Shown in pieces: positions 1 to 7,449 of a DNA stretch of 64,000 bases (its first letter is position 1; each line of letters opens with the position of its first letter). Under the pieces are notes generated by a model that ran no database searches, was not told the origin of the DNA, and was given only the letters and a program-made list of their open reading frames with translations. Source of the stretch: Sphingomonas panacis (lineage in GTDB: Bacteria; Pseudomonadota; Alphaproteobacteria; Sphingomonadales; Sphingomonadaceae); the NCBI RefSeq assembly GCF_001717955.1, contig NZ_CP014168.1, positions 4,061,501 through 4,125,500 of the forward strand, written 5' to 3'. The translations under genes and the position numbers were made by a program.

Positions 1-66
1 GATCTTGGTGAGCGCGAGATTGAAGGACTCGACGAAGGTGTCGTCGACGACGATTTTGTCGGGCAT
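1..66 (-). CDS. Start of an unidentified protein (partial, runs off left edge)
   Basis: The minus strand reads MPDKIVVDDTFVESFNLALT and continues past the left edge. Only the first 22 codons are visible. A GGAGAG ribosome binding site lies 5 bases upstream of the ATG, which is why I accept it as a real start. The acidic, hydrophobic beginning has no motif I recognise, so no function is assigned. Confidence 0.55.
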   Translation of the reverse strand, partial: MPDKIVVDDTFVESFNLALTKI

Positions 67-344
67 GGATTCTCTCCGGGCTACGACCGCAGAATTTGCG
101 ATCCCCTGCCTTGTCCTCCTTCCCTTTTCCCTCCGGCAGATAGCGGCCAGTTGCGAGACGGTGCAGGAACGGGGTGAAGAAAAGTGGGGAACTGGAGAAT
201 TAAGCTGATATCGAACTGTGTTCGATAAGATCGGCCCAACAGGATTTCAGCCGAGGCAGTTTTGTGGGTCGCACTTACAGTTCGCATGGGTGGAGAGGCA
301 AAGAGCTGAACGCAGTCGACGATGAAGGCGCAACTTTGAGCTAG

Positions 345-361
345 AGGCTGTTATGGACTTG
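345..361 (+). repeat. Left terminal inverted repeat of the IS
   Basis: Reads AGGCTGTTATGGACTTG. The first 11 bases match the right end exactly and most of the next 6 also match. It is preceded by CTAG, the presumed target duplication. Confidence 0.8.
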
Positions 362-389
362 GCGGCGGGAGTGATTCATCCGATATTGG

Positions 390-1143
390 ATGAGCATTTG
401 CCGCAAGCCGTATCCGTCTGACGTCAGCGATGAGGAATGGCAGTTGGTCACGCCGTACCTGCTGTTGCAGCGTGAGGATACGGGCCAACGGGAGCACGAT
501 CTGCGCGAGGTGTTCAGGGGTCTGCGCTACATCGTGAAGACCGGCGCGCCGTGGCGTTGGCTGCCCAATGAACTGCCGCCCTGGGCCGCGGTGTACGAGC
601 AGACACAGCGGTGGCTGGCGGCGGGTCGCAACGCCGAGCCGACTCCCGCAATCATCGACAGTCGGACGCTGCGATCGACGCCCGAGAGCGTGGAGCGCGC
701 CGGTTATGACGGGGACAAGCGCAAGAAAGGCTCGAAGATCCACATGGCGGTCGATACGCTGGGCCACCTGCTGGCGCTCCACGTGACGCCGGCCAGTGCC
801 GAGGGCCCCGGCGAGGTGGAGCGGCTCGCGCGTACCGTGCAGGGGGTCACAGACAAGGCCGTCGAACTCGCCTGGGTCGATCAGGGCTACCGGCGAGCGT
901 GCTGCCAATGCTGCAGCCAGACACGGCATAGTCCTCGAGGTCGTCAAACTGCACGAAGCCAAGCGTGGCTTCGTTCTTTTGCCACGACGCTGGGTGGTCG
1001 AGCGATCATTCGCATGGGCGATCCGCTTCCGGCGTCTCGTCAAAGATTACGAACGCTATGCTGAAACACTCGCAGGATTTCACGTCGTCGCATTCGCCTG
1101 CCTCATGATGAAACAGGCCATTGCACTCGCCACAGGTTCATAA
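390..1143 (+). pseudogene. IS5-family transposase, frameshifted and internally deleted
   Basis: The first frame (390 onward) has the IS5 N-terminal DUF4096-like part (SDEEWQLVTPYL, GAPWRWLPNELPPW) and the first half of the DDE domain (IIDSRTLRSTPES, GSKIHMAVDTLGHLLALHV, AWVDQGY). After VDQGY near 888 the family pattern continues in another frame as [21 protein letters not shown] and ends [23 protein letters not shown]. Some IS427-group elements express the transposase by programmed frameshifting, so the shift alone might be natural. However, QTQRWLAAG runs directly into RNAEPTPAIIDSRT, whereas family members have roughly 30 more residues between these blocks. That in-frame deletion makes the copy look dead. 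Confidence 0.8.
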
Positions 1144-1149
1144 CAGCCT
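1133..1149 (-). repeat. Right terminal inverted repeat of the IS
   Basis: Read on the minus strand it begins AGGCTGTTATGAACCTG, matching the left end. It is followed by CTAG at 1150-1153. Confidence 0.8.
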
Positions 1150-1161
1150 CTAGGGAACAAA

Positions 1162-1413
1162 TTGGAGGTAGACTTGAGTTTTGTCGATGAAATGGTGGAG
1201 AACGGCGGACACTTTTTCGCAGAATGCAGGGGGAAGAGCGCGACATTTCGGCCGGTCAGCGATCGTATCGAAGATATCGAGTCGTTTCAGACCGTCGTGC
1301 GGCGGCTTCGCGAGCATGAGGGCGATGGCTACACGATCTTCCAGGATCATATATTGGCCGATCATGGACGTGGGCGTGTCGACTTGATGGTTGTTTCGAT
1401 TGGCGCCGGCTAG
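1162..1413 (+). CDS. Small unidentified acidic protein
   Basis: This 83-residue frame opens with TTG nine bases after the IS target duplication, reads EVDLSFVDEMVENGGHFFAE and ends VDLMVVSIGAG. A TGA lies in the same frame just upstream of the IS, so the IS did not obviously split a longer gene, although it may have separated this gene from its promoter. A GGAAC stretch sits upstream of TTG, but there is no ideal ribosome binding site. The codon pattern and lack of stops look like coding sequence, and the next gene follows 32 bases later in the same direction. I do not recognise the family. Confidence 0.45.
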   Translation: MEVDLSFVDEMVENGGHFFAECRGKSATFRPVSDRIEDIESFQTVVRRLREHEGDGYTIFQDHILADHGRGRVDLMVVSIGAG

Positions 1414-1445
1414 ATATGAGGGAATGGCGCCTCAGACGGAGACAA

Positions 1446-1748
1446 ATGATGACCGATCCCAATCCGCCGGTTGCAGAACTCGATGCGTTGATCGCGAAGC
1501 ATGGACAAGACGACAAGGCCATCGAAGCTATTGTTCGTGGATATCTGCGATGCGCGATTTACGTGTACCAGAGGCATGCCCTGATCCGTGCTCTTCGCCA
1601 TCTGAAGATAGACGAGTTTGGACTAAGCGACGAACTGGTCGCCGACTTTCAGGCAGAAGGCAGCAAGTATGTTGCGCAATTTCGAGACTGGTTCGTGGAG
1701 GAATTCCGGGCATTCGGTATAAAGCCCACGTCTGAATTGCCCAATTAG
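1446..1748 (+). CDS. Small unidentified helical protein
   Basis: The gene encodes about 100 residues starting MMTDPNPPVAELDALIAKHG. I chose the ATG at 1446 (the next codon is also ATG) because GGAGAC sits a few bases upstream. The earlier in-frame ATG at 1416 would add an arginine-rich extension without a clear ribosome binding site. The product looks soluble and largely helical (IEAIVRGYLRCAIYVYQRH, FRDWFVEEFRAFGI), with no signal peptide or known motif. It lies downstream of 1162-1413 in the same orientation and ends 50 bases before the convergent methyltransferase-helicase gene. Function is unknown. Confidence 0.5.
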   Translation: MMTDPNPPVAELDALIAKHGQDDKAIEAIVRGYLRCAIYVYQRHALIRALRHLKIDEFGLSDELVADFQAEGSKYVAQFRDWFVEEFRAFGIKPTSELPN

Positions 1749-1800
1749 CCGGCGGCTGGGGCAGAAATGCTGGCGAGCATCCGGCTGCGCCCGGAAATCG

Positions 1801-4800
1801 CTATGATCGCTCGGCTATGATCGTGACGAGCAGTTCGTTCGCGCGGTCGACGGGCAGGAACAGACGGGTCTTGTAGCTGATCACCTCGCTGAACGCCCCG
1901 CGCGCCTTGAGCCAGTCGCGGTCATGCGGTTTGAAGTCCCGAATTTCGAGTCTCCGGCTGTTGTTGACGAAAGCGGACACCAGGCGGGCGCCGTCGAGAC
2001 CGGGGATGAGCGCCCCATCGCCAGTTTTCGCTGCGGCGATCAGCTCCTCGGGCGTCAGCTGGATCGAACCCGCCAGACCGAATTCCGCTTCGAGCTTTTC
2101 GACCGCTCGTGGCATCACGATGCGGCCGAGGATCGACATTCCGGCAGCATCGTCAATCCGCCAGACGCGTACGTCTTCCTCCGGCAGCTTGTGCCATACA
2201 GGCAGAAGCAATCCGGTCGCGACGCTGATCACCTGAATGTCCACCTCGGCGACGGCTTCTTCCATCTCGGCCTCCCAGAATTGCTGGAAGCTCTCGCGAT
2301 CGATCGTTTTCCAGTGCGTATGCCAGAGTTCGGCGAACTGGATACGGCTCGCGCCGGTGGGGCGAACAAGCTGGCACATTGGAACCGGGCGACCTTCTTC
2401 GTCGGTGATCGACCAGGATGGCACGCGCAGCGCGACGCGTCCCGAGCGGCCGTTACGCAGGAAGGCTACGTCGTCGGTGCCATCCCAAAGCTGCATGAGA
2501 CGCGCGAAGCTCGTGACGTGCGGTTTCAGGTGCAGCTCCAGGCGTAGCAACCGGGTTTCGGCGCCAGTCACGGGATCGACCCTGAGGACCTGTTCAGATA
2601 AGGGAACGATGCGTTCGGCGCGGATGGTCTCCACGCCCACATCGAGCGTACCTGCTTCCCGGGCAGCGTCGACACGGGCCTGGATGAGTCCCATATATTC
2701 CTCGAAGATCGCGTTCTGGGTGGCGATCTTCAAGGCAAGTATCCGGTTCAGCCAGCGCTGGATCGGCGGCAGCTTGTCGAGCAACGTCTCATTGTCATCG
2801 GTAAGCTTGAGGCCGGTGATGATCTGGAACGCATCGAGTGTGACGCTGGAGAGCTTGCCCGCGTGGAGCAGATGATACCATTGCGTGAGCGCTTCGCGGG
2901 CATAGTCGCTTTCGAGATTGTCGGCGGGATTGAAGAGATTCTGCCCCCCAGTCTGGCGCTGGCCGCGGGTGAGTGCGCCCAGGCTGTCGAGACGTCGGGC
3001 GATCGTGCTGATGAAACGCCGCTCGCCTTTGCAGTCGGTAGTGACCGGCCGGAATACCGGTGGACTGGCCTGGTTGGTGCGGTGGGTACGGCCCAGCCCC
3101 TGGATTGCAACGTCAGCCCGCCATCCGGGCTCGAGCAGGAAATGAACGCGGCGGCGGTGCGCGCTCTTGCATTTGAGGTCGGCATGATAGGAACGGCCAG
3201 TGCCGCCGGCGTCGGAGAAGACGAGGATCGGCTTCTTGTCGTCCATGAAGGCCTGCGTTTCGGATATGTTCGATCGGGCGCTGCGGCGCTCGATCTTCTG
3301 TCGGCACTGCGGATCGACCACGATGCGGCGGGAGCGGCCCGTGACCTCGGCAATCCTGTCGGTGCCGAAATGCCAGACCAGCGCATCGAGTGCGGCCGGA
3401 ACCGGCGGCATGGCGCAGAGCCGCTCGACAAGATCGTCGCGGGCCGCTGCCGCTTCCTGGCAATGAACGGGGCGTCCGTCCGGGTCCACCATCGGCTCGG
3501 AGCGCATCGTTCCGTCCGACGCGCGGAAAGCGCGCATCTGCCGCGTCGGGAACGCGGTCTTCAAATAGTCGATGAGCGTGTCGAGGGGCGAGACATCGAC
3601 CGACAAATTGGCGCGTTCGTCTGCTGAAAGGTCCGCAAGGCGCCGGTCGAGGATTGCTTCGGCGGTGGTCACGAGCTGGACGACGGCAGCGTGGCCCGCG
3701 GCAAGCTCCGCCTCGATGGCGCGGATGACCGTCGGCATCTTCATCGAAATGAGGAGCTGGGAGAAAAAGCGTTGCTTCGAACTCTCGAACCGGCTGAGCG
3801 CTGAACCCTTGGCCATCGCGTTCATTGTCGCGCCCGACATGCGGTCGACGATGTTCGCGGCCTTCAGCGCCTCATCGAGATTTTGATGGATGATGGCCCA
3901 GGCGTCGGCATAGGCATCGTAGATGTCGATCTGATCGGGTGTGAGCTTGTGCTCGAGCGGCTCATATTCGACGCCGGCGAAGCTGAGCGCGCGTGCGGTG
4001 TAGAGGCCCATCGCTTTAAGATCTCGTGCGACGATCTCCATCGCTGCGATGCCGCCATCTTCCATTGCGGCCATGAAGGCATTGCGGTCGTGAAAGGCGG
4101 TGCCGGGCCCCCAGAGCCCCAGACGGGAGGCATAGCTCAGATTTTCTGGCTTGGTCGCGCCCGTCGCGGACTCATAGACGATGCGGGCGCGGGGCAGCGC
4201 ATTCTGAAGCCTGACGCCAGCGAGCCCCTGTTCGGATCCCTTGGCATTGCCGAATTCGCTTTCGGTTCCCGCCGCGTTGCCGAGCGCATGGGACTCGTCG
4301 AGCAGGATGACGCCTTCAAAGTCGGGGCCGGTCCACTGCAGTATCTGTTGGAGGCGCGAACTCTGGTCGTGCCGGGATGAGCGCAGGGTTGCATAGGTGA
4401 GGAACAGGATGCCGCTCGCCATCGCGACCGGCTCGCTCAGTGGGAAGGCATCGAGCGGCTGGATGTCGATAGGCAGGCCGCCAAGAGCGCTCCAGTCGCG
4501 CCGTGCGTCCTCCAGCAGTGATGCGCTCTTTGAAATCCAGATCGCGCGGCGACGGCCCTGGTTCCATTGATCGAGGATGATGGCCGCGCCTTCACGTCCC
4601 TTCCCGACGCCTGTGCCGTCGCCCACGAAAAAGCCCGTGCGGTAGGCGTGACCTGTGGCATTTTCGTGAAGTTGGTCGCCAGCCTGATTGGGTATGAATG
4701 TGCCGGGCAGATCGCGAGAGAAGGCCTCTCCGGCATGGATCAGCGTTTCGAGCTGCGCGTCGGACAACGCGTCGAATGCCCGGCGCTGCAACAAGGGTTG

Positions 4801-6090
4801 GTGGCTCGGGGCCGGCGGAAGCACCGAGGCCATTGCGATGGATTCGACCAGTTCGTCCGGATGGGCCGTGGCATCCTCGATGTCGATGCGGGCAAGCCGC
4901 CATGGCGCATAGATGCCGACCGGGTCACCTGCCGTCCGGGGCGTGGCCCGCACGGCATAGGAGAGTGGCCGGGCCGGATCACCAGTGGCCGCGATCCGGT
5001 CGGGAACGGGGATTTTCTGGCCGGTAACGCCACCGAATAGCGAGCCGGACGGATCCGCCAGGCGCGGTCGGAGCCGAACCGGTGCGGCCGCCGGCGGCGG
5101 AGGGGGTATCGAAGGGTCGAGACGCGGCGGCAAGGCAAGAACCGGGGCGAGCGCAGCATCGATATCGTCGACAGTGTGACGTGTCGGCGAACCAGACCAG
5201 CCCTTGTCGAAGACGATCAGCCTGACCGAGATTGCGGTGCCGTGCTTGGCATAGGGATGGCCGAGAATGGTGATCTCGGCGCGCGGCGTCACCAGTTCGG
5301 CAACCGCATTATAGCCGCTGGCATCGCTGCCGTCGGCCGCGAAACTCGGCGGCATGATCGCAACGCAGCGGCCGGCATCGGCAAGGCGGAGCAGCGCGGA
5401 GCGCAGGTGCCGGGCGCCGGCATGGCGGTCCCTTCCCCGCCCTTCGCTGCGGCTGAAAGGCGGATTGATGAGGACGACGCTGGGCCGATCGTCTACCGGC
5501 AGCCGGTCGTGGACGAACTCAGCGTCGTGCTGGGCTACCGGTTGATTGAGCGCGAGCGAGAGGAGCCGTGCGCGTTGCGGATCGCGCTCGTTGAGCGTCA
5601 GCGGGAGGCCGAGGTAGGCGGCGTGGGCAGCGAGCATGCCCGTGCCGGCGGAGGGCTCGAGGACCCGATCCTCGTGACCAAGTCCCGCCGCAAATGCCGC
5701 GAGCCAGGCCAAAGCCAGCGGTGTGCTGAACTGTTGCATCGCGACCTGGTGCTCGCTGCGATAGGTTTGGGTTGGCAGCCGGTCCTGGAACCGGCGCATG
5801 GCGGCGAAGGTCTCTTCAGGTTCACAGTCGCGTCGGAGCGCGAAATCCTTTCGCGAGAGCAGGATTGTCTGTGCGGCCTCGAGCGCGTCATAGGCGTCGC
5901 GCATGGACCAGTCGCCCGTGGCATCAGAGGTGCCGAAGGCCTCGGTCATGTGGCGCTTGAGGGCGTGCCGTGTAGGAATGTCGCCGCGCGCGAGGCCGTC
6001 AGCGATAGCGCGGGCGACCTGGAAGAGACGCCCCGGTTTGTCGTCGGTATCGTTAGCCGGATCTACCAGCTTGAGGAGAGGAAGGGTCAT
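1801..6090 (-). CDS. N6-methyltransferase / strawberry-notch-type helicase fusion
   Basis: A 1429-residue soluble protein typical of sphingomonad plasmids and ICEs. Near residues 143-151 is a class I methyltransferase motif I (VLEPSAGTG), and at 209-212 the catalytic NPPF motif of N6-adenine methylases. A superfamily 2 helicase follows: Walker A GTGVGKGR near residue 494, Walker B-like ILLDESH near 597, and motif VI GLGRTHRTNQ near 1000, the last being diagnostic for the strawberry-notch (SNO) C-terminal domain. I chose the ATG at 6090 (MTLPLLKLVD) because AGGAG lies just upstream. The open frame extends to 6210 but that extra part is low-complexity. The likely role is DNA modification or remodelling during plasmid maintenance or transfer, which is inferred from family context. 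The order methyltransferase then helicase is intact and no key motif is missing. Confidence 0.88.
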   Translation of the reverse strand: MTLPLLKLVDPANDTDDKPGRLFQVARAIADGLARGDIPTRHALKRHMTEAFGTSDATGDWSMRDAYDALEAAQTILLSRKDFALRRDCEPEETFAAMRRFQDRLPTQTYRSEHQVAMQQFSTPLALAWLAAFAAGLGHEDRVLEPSAGTGMLAAHAAYLGLPLTLNERDPQRARLLSLALNQPVAQHDAEFVHDRLPVDDRPSVVLINPPFSRSEGRGRDRHAGARHLRSALLRLADAGRCVAIMPPSFAADGSDASGYNAVAELVTPRAEITILGHPYAKHGTAISVRLIVFDKGWSGSPTRHTVDDIDAALAPVLALPPRLDPSIPPPPPAAAPVRLRPRLADPSGSLFGGVTGQKIPVPDRIAATGDPARPLSYAVRATPRTAGDPVGIYAPWRLARIDIEDATAHPDELVESIAMASVLPPAPSHQPLLQRRAFDALSDAQLETLIHAGEAFSRDLPGTFIPNQAGDQLHENATGHAYRTGFFVGDGTGVGKGREGAAIILDQWNQGRRRAIWISKSASLLEDARRDWSALGGLPIDIQPLDAFPLSEPVAMASGILFLTYATLRSSRHDQSSRLQQILQWTGPDFEGVILLDESHALGNAAGTESEFGNAKGSEQGLAGVRLQNALPRARIVYESATGATKPENLSYASRLGLWGPGTAFHDRNAFMAAMEDGGIAAMEIVARDLKAMGLYTARALSFAGVEYEPLEHKLTPDQIDIYDAYADAWAIIHQNLDEALKAANIVDRMSGATMNAMAKGSALSRFESSKQRFFSQLLISMKMPTVIRAIEAELAAGHAAVVQLVTTAEAILDRRLADLSADERANLSVDVSPLDTLIDYLKTAFPTRQMRAFRASDGTMRSEPMVDPDGRPVHCQEAAAARDDLVERLCAMPPVPAALDALVWHFGTDRIAEVTGRSRRIVVDPQCRQKIERRSARSNISETQAFMDDKKPILVFSDAGGTGRSYHADLKCKSAHRRRVHFLLEPGWRADVAIQGLGRTHRTNQASPPVFRPVTTDCKGERRFISTIARRLDSLGALTRGQRQTGGQNLFNPADNLESDYAREALTQWYHLLHAGKLSSVTLDAFQIITGLKLTDDNETLLDKLPPIQRWLNRILALKIATQNAIFEEYMGLIQARVDAAREAGTLDVGVETIRAERIVPLSEQVLRVDPVTGAETRLLRLELHLKPHVTSFARLMQLWDGTDDVAFLRNGRSGRVALRVPSWSITDEEGRPVPMCQLVRPTGASRIQFAELWHTHWKTIDRESFQQFWEAEMEEAVAEVDIQVISVATGLLLPVWHKLPEEDVRVWRIDDAAGMSILGRIVMPRAVEKLEAEFGLAGSIQLTPEELIAAAKTGDGALIPGLDGARLVSAFVNNSRRLEIRDFKPHDRDWLKARGAFSEVISYKTRLFLPVDRANELLVTIIAERS

Positions 6091-6318
6091 GGCAAGCTCC
6101 TGGGCTCTGGGGCTCCACAGCCCCGCCGCCCACCGCCCTCCCCCTCTCCTTCCTCTGGTGCGACCAATGCCAAGGGGCGAACGCGACCATGGGAATGCGT
6201 TCCGCATCATCGGTGGATATGTTGTGAAGCAGGAGCGCGCCGCGCCTTTCGGGGCTTCCCACTGCGCCGGGAGGCGGCATCGATTTCACTGCGGCAGTCG
6301 CAGATCGAAGGCCGTCAA

Positions 6319-7083
6319 TCAGAGAACGTCGTGGAAGGAGAGATGGCCGTCATAGAGGGTCTGGACGACGAGTTGCGTTCGGCGGCGAACGCCATATCGC
6401 CGGCGAACGGTCTCGACATGATCATGGACCGTCTGGTCGCTCAAGCCGAGGATACGCCCCGCTTCCCAGTCGCTTTTCCCCTGGGCGACCAGCATCAGGC
6501 ATTCCGTCTGCCGGCCGGTCAGGGGAAGATTGCTCGCGTGATTGGTCGGCGGGACAAGGCCGGCGATACGGCGAACCGCTTCGAAGGCGTGAGGCGCGAG
6601 CAGCTCTGCTGCGTATCGTCCCTCATCCAGCGCCGCGGAAGGATCATCGGAGGCGAAATTCACCAGCCCACCCCGGTCGCCTGGGATGCGGACGGCGACG
6701 GTGACGCCGTAGCGCAGCCCGTGGACCGACAGAAGCTCCAGAAGCCTTACATGCTGGTCGGTCAGCCGGACACGCTTTGGTATGTCGCTCCAGGAAACGC
6801 TGGTCGCGCAATTGGCGACCGCCATTGCCATAGGATTGTTGAGATGAAGAGGATGGACCAGGGAGGTTTCGCGAGCAGCCAACGGGAAATTGGTCACGTC
6901 CACCATTTTTACGGTCGGTTCGCCGGGGCTGCCAAGATGTGACAAGGAGAACCAGCGAAAGCCGCTCATCGTGCAGAAGGTTTCGAGGATATGGATCATC
7001 GCTGCCATCGATGAAGCTCTGCTGCACTGGCCCACCAGCGCGGGAACATGCGGCAGGCAGGAAGAGCCCAGCGCAAACATCAT
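6319..7083 (-). CDS. LuxR-type transcription regulator with degenerate ligand pocket
   Basis: A protein of 254 residues with a C-terminal GerE/LuxR helix-turn-helix (LTGRQTECLMLVAQGKSDWE through VHDHVETVRRRYGV, about residues 188-238). The N-terminal region resembles an autoinducer-binding domain: FRWFSL, then NP at residues 83-84 where LuxR proteins have the ligand-contacting Asp-Pro, and SWSDIP containing the conserved tryptophan (98). The Asp-to-Asn change suggests an altered or absent acyl-homoserine-lactone site. No luxI-type synthase is nearby, so it would be a LuxR solo. The start is uncertain: no good ribosome binding site is visible and internal ATGs exist at residues 26 and 29. It lies downstream of the exporter operon and is a candidate regulator of the palindromes at 12.1-17.8 kb. 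Confidence 0.75.
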   Translation of the reverse strand: MMFALGSSCLPHVPALVGQCSRASSMAAMIHILETFCTMSGFRWFSLSHLGSPGEPTVKMVDVTNFPLAARETSLVHPLHLNNPMAMAVANCATSVSWSDIPKRVRLTDQHVRLLELLSVHGLRYGVTVAVRIPGDRGGLVNFASDDPSAALDEGRYAAELLAPHAFEAVRRIAGLVPPTNHASNLPLTGRQTECLMLVAQGKSDWEAGRILGLSDQTVHDHVETVRRRYGVRRRTQLVVQTLYDGHLSFHDVL

Positions 7084-7449
7084 GAGGATCGGCAGCCTTG
7101 ATAGGTGGAAGCATCCGCGGGCAGTGACAGCAGGAGCGATATACCGAAAGGTTCGCAGGCTATGGCGCGGTCAACCTTGCAGGGCCGGCGACAGGCCAAC
7201 ACAAATCTGTATATACTTGGACAATCTCCGGCCATAAAGCGAGGTTGAATTGATGGCCAATCAAGATCAACACGAATATATGCCAATTCGGCATTAAATA
7301 ATGCAAATCATTATTAATAACTTGGCGAGAAGTTTGTACCTTTATCCAATTTCCTCCGAATACAAGCCATCGCTCGGGTAAATTGTATGGTGACCGGATA
7401 TGGGAGGTTGACGTGGAGCAATCTGGCGCACCGTCATTTTTAAACTGAT
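7084..7449. other. AT-rich intergenic region between exporter operon and LuxR gene
   Basis: About 365 bp with a markedly AT-rich core (roughly 7200-7400) in otherwise GC-rich DNA. I see no convincing gene and no copy of the AACACCCC palindrome. It presumably holds the promoter of the LuxR-type gene on the minus strand and the 3' end of the exporter transcript. Confidence 0.5.

Larger units (their letters stand above)
345..1149 (+). mobile_element. IS5-family (IS427-like) insertion sequence, decayed
   Basis: The element is bounded by inverted ends that begin AGGCTGTTATG on both sides and is flanked by a direct repeat CTAG at 341-344 and 1150-1153. CTAG fits the YTAR target preference of the IS5 group. 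The element is about 805 bp and contains one transposase region that is frameshifted and internally deleted (see pseudogene), so it is probably immobile unless helped in trans. The inference of an IS427-like subgroup rests on transposase residues around DSRTL, GSKIHMAVDTLGH and [11 protein letters not shown]. Confidence 0.85.

Noticed and set aside
5176..6942. A 588-codon open frame on the plus strand opposite the methyltransferase-helicase and LuxR genes
   Set aside because: It is the antisense shadow of GC-rich coding DNA; it crosses two real minus-strand genes, has no domain and no ribosome binding site.
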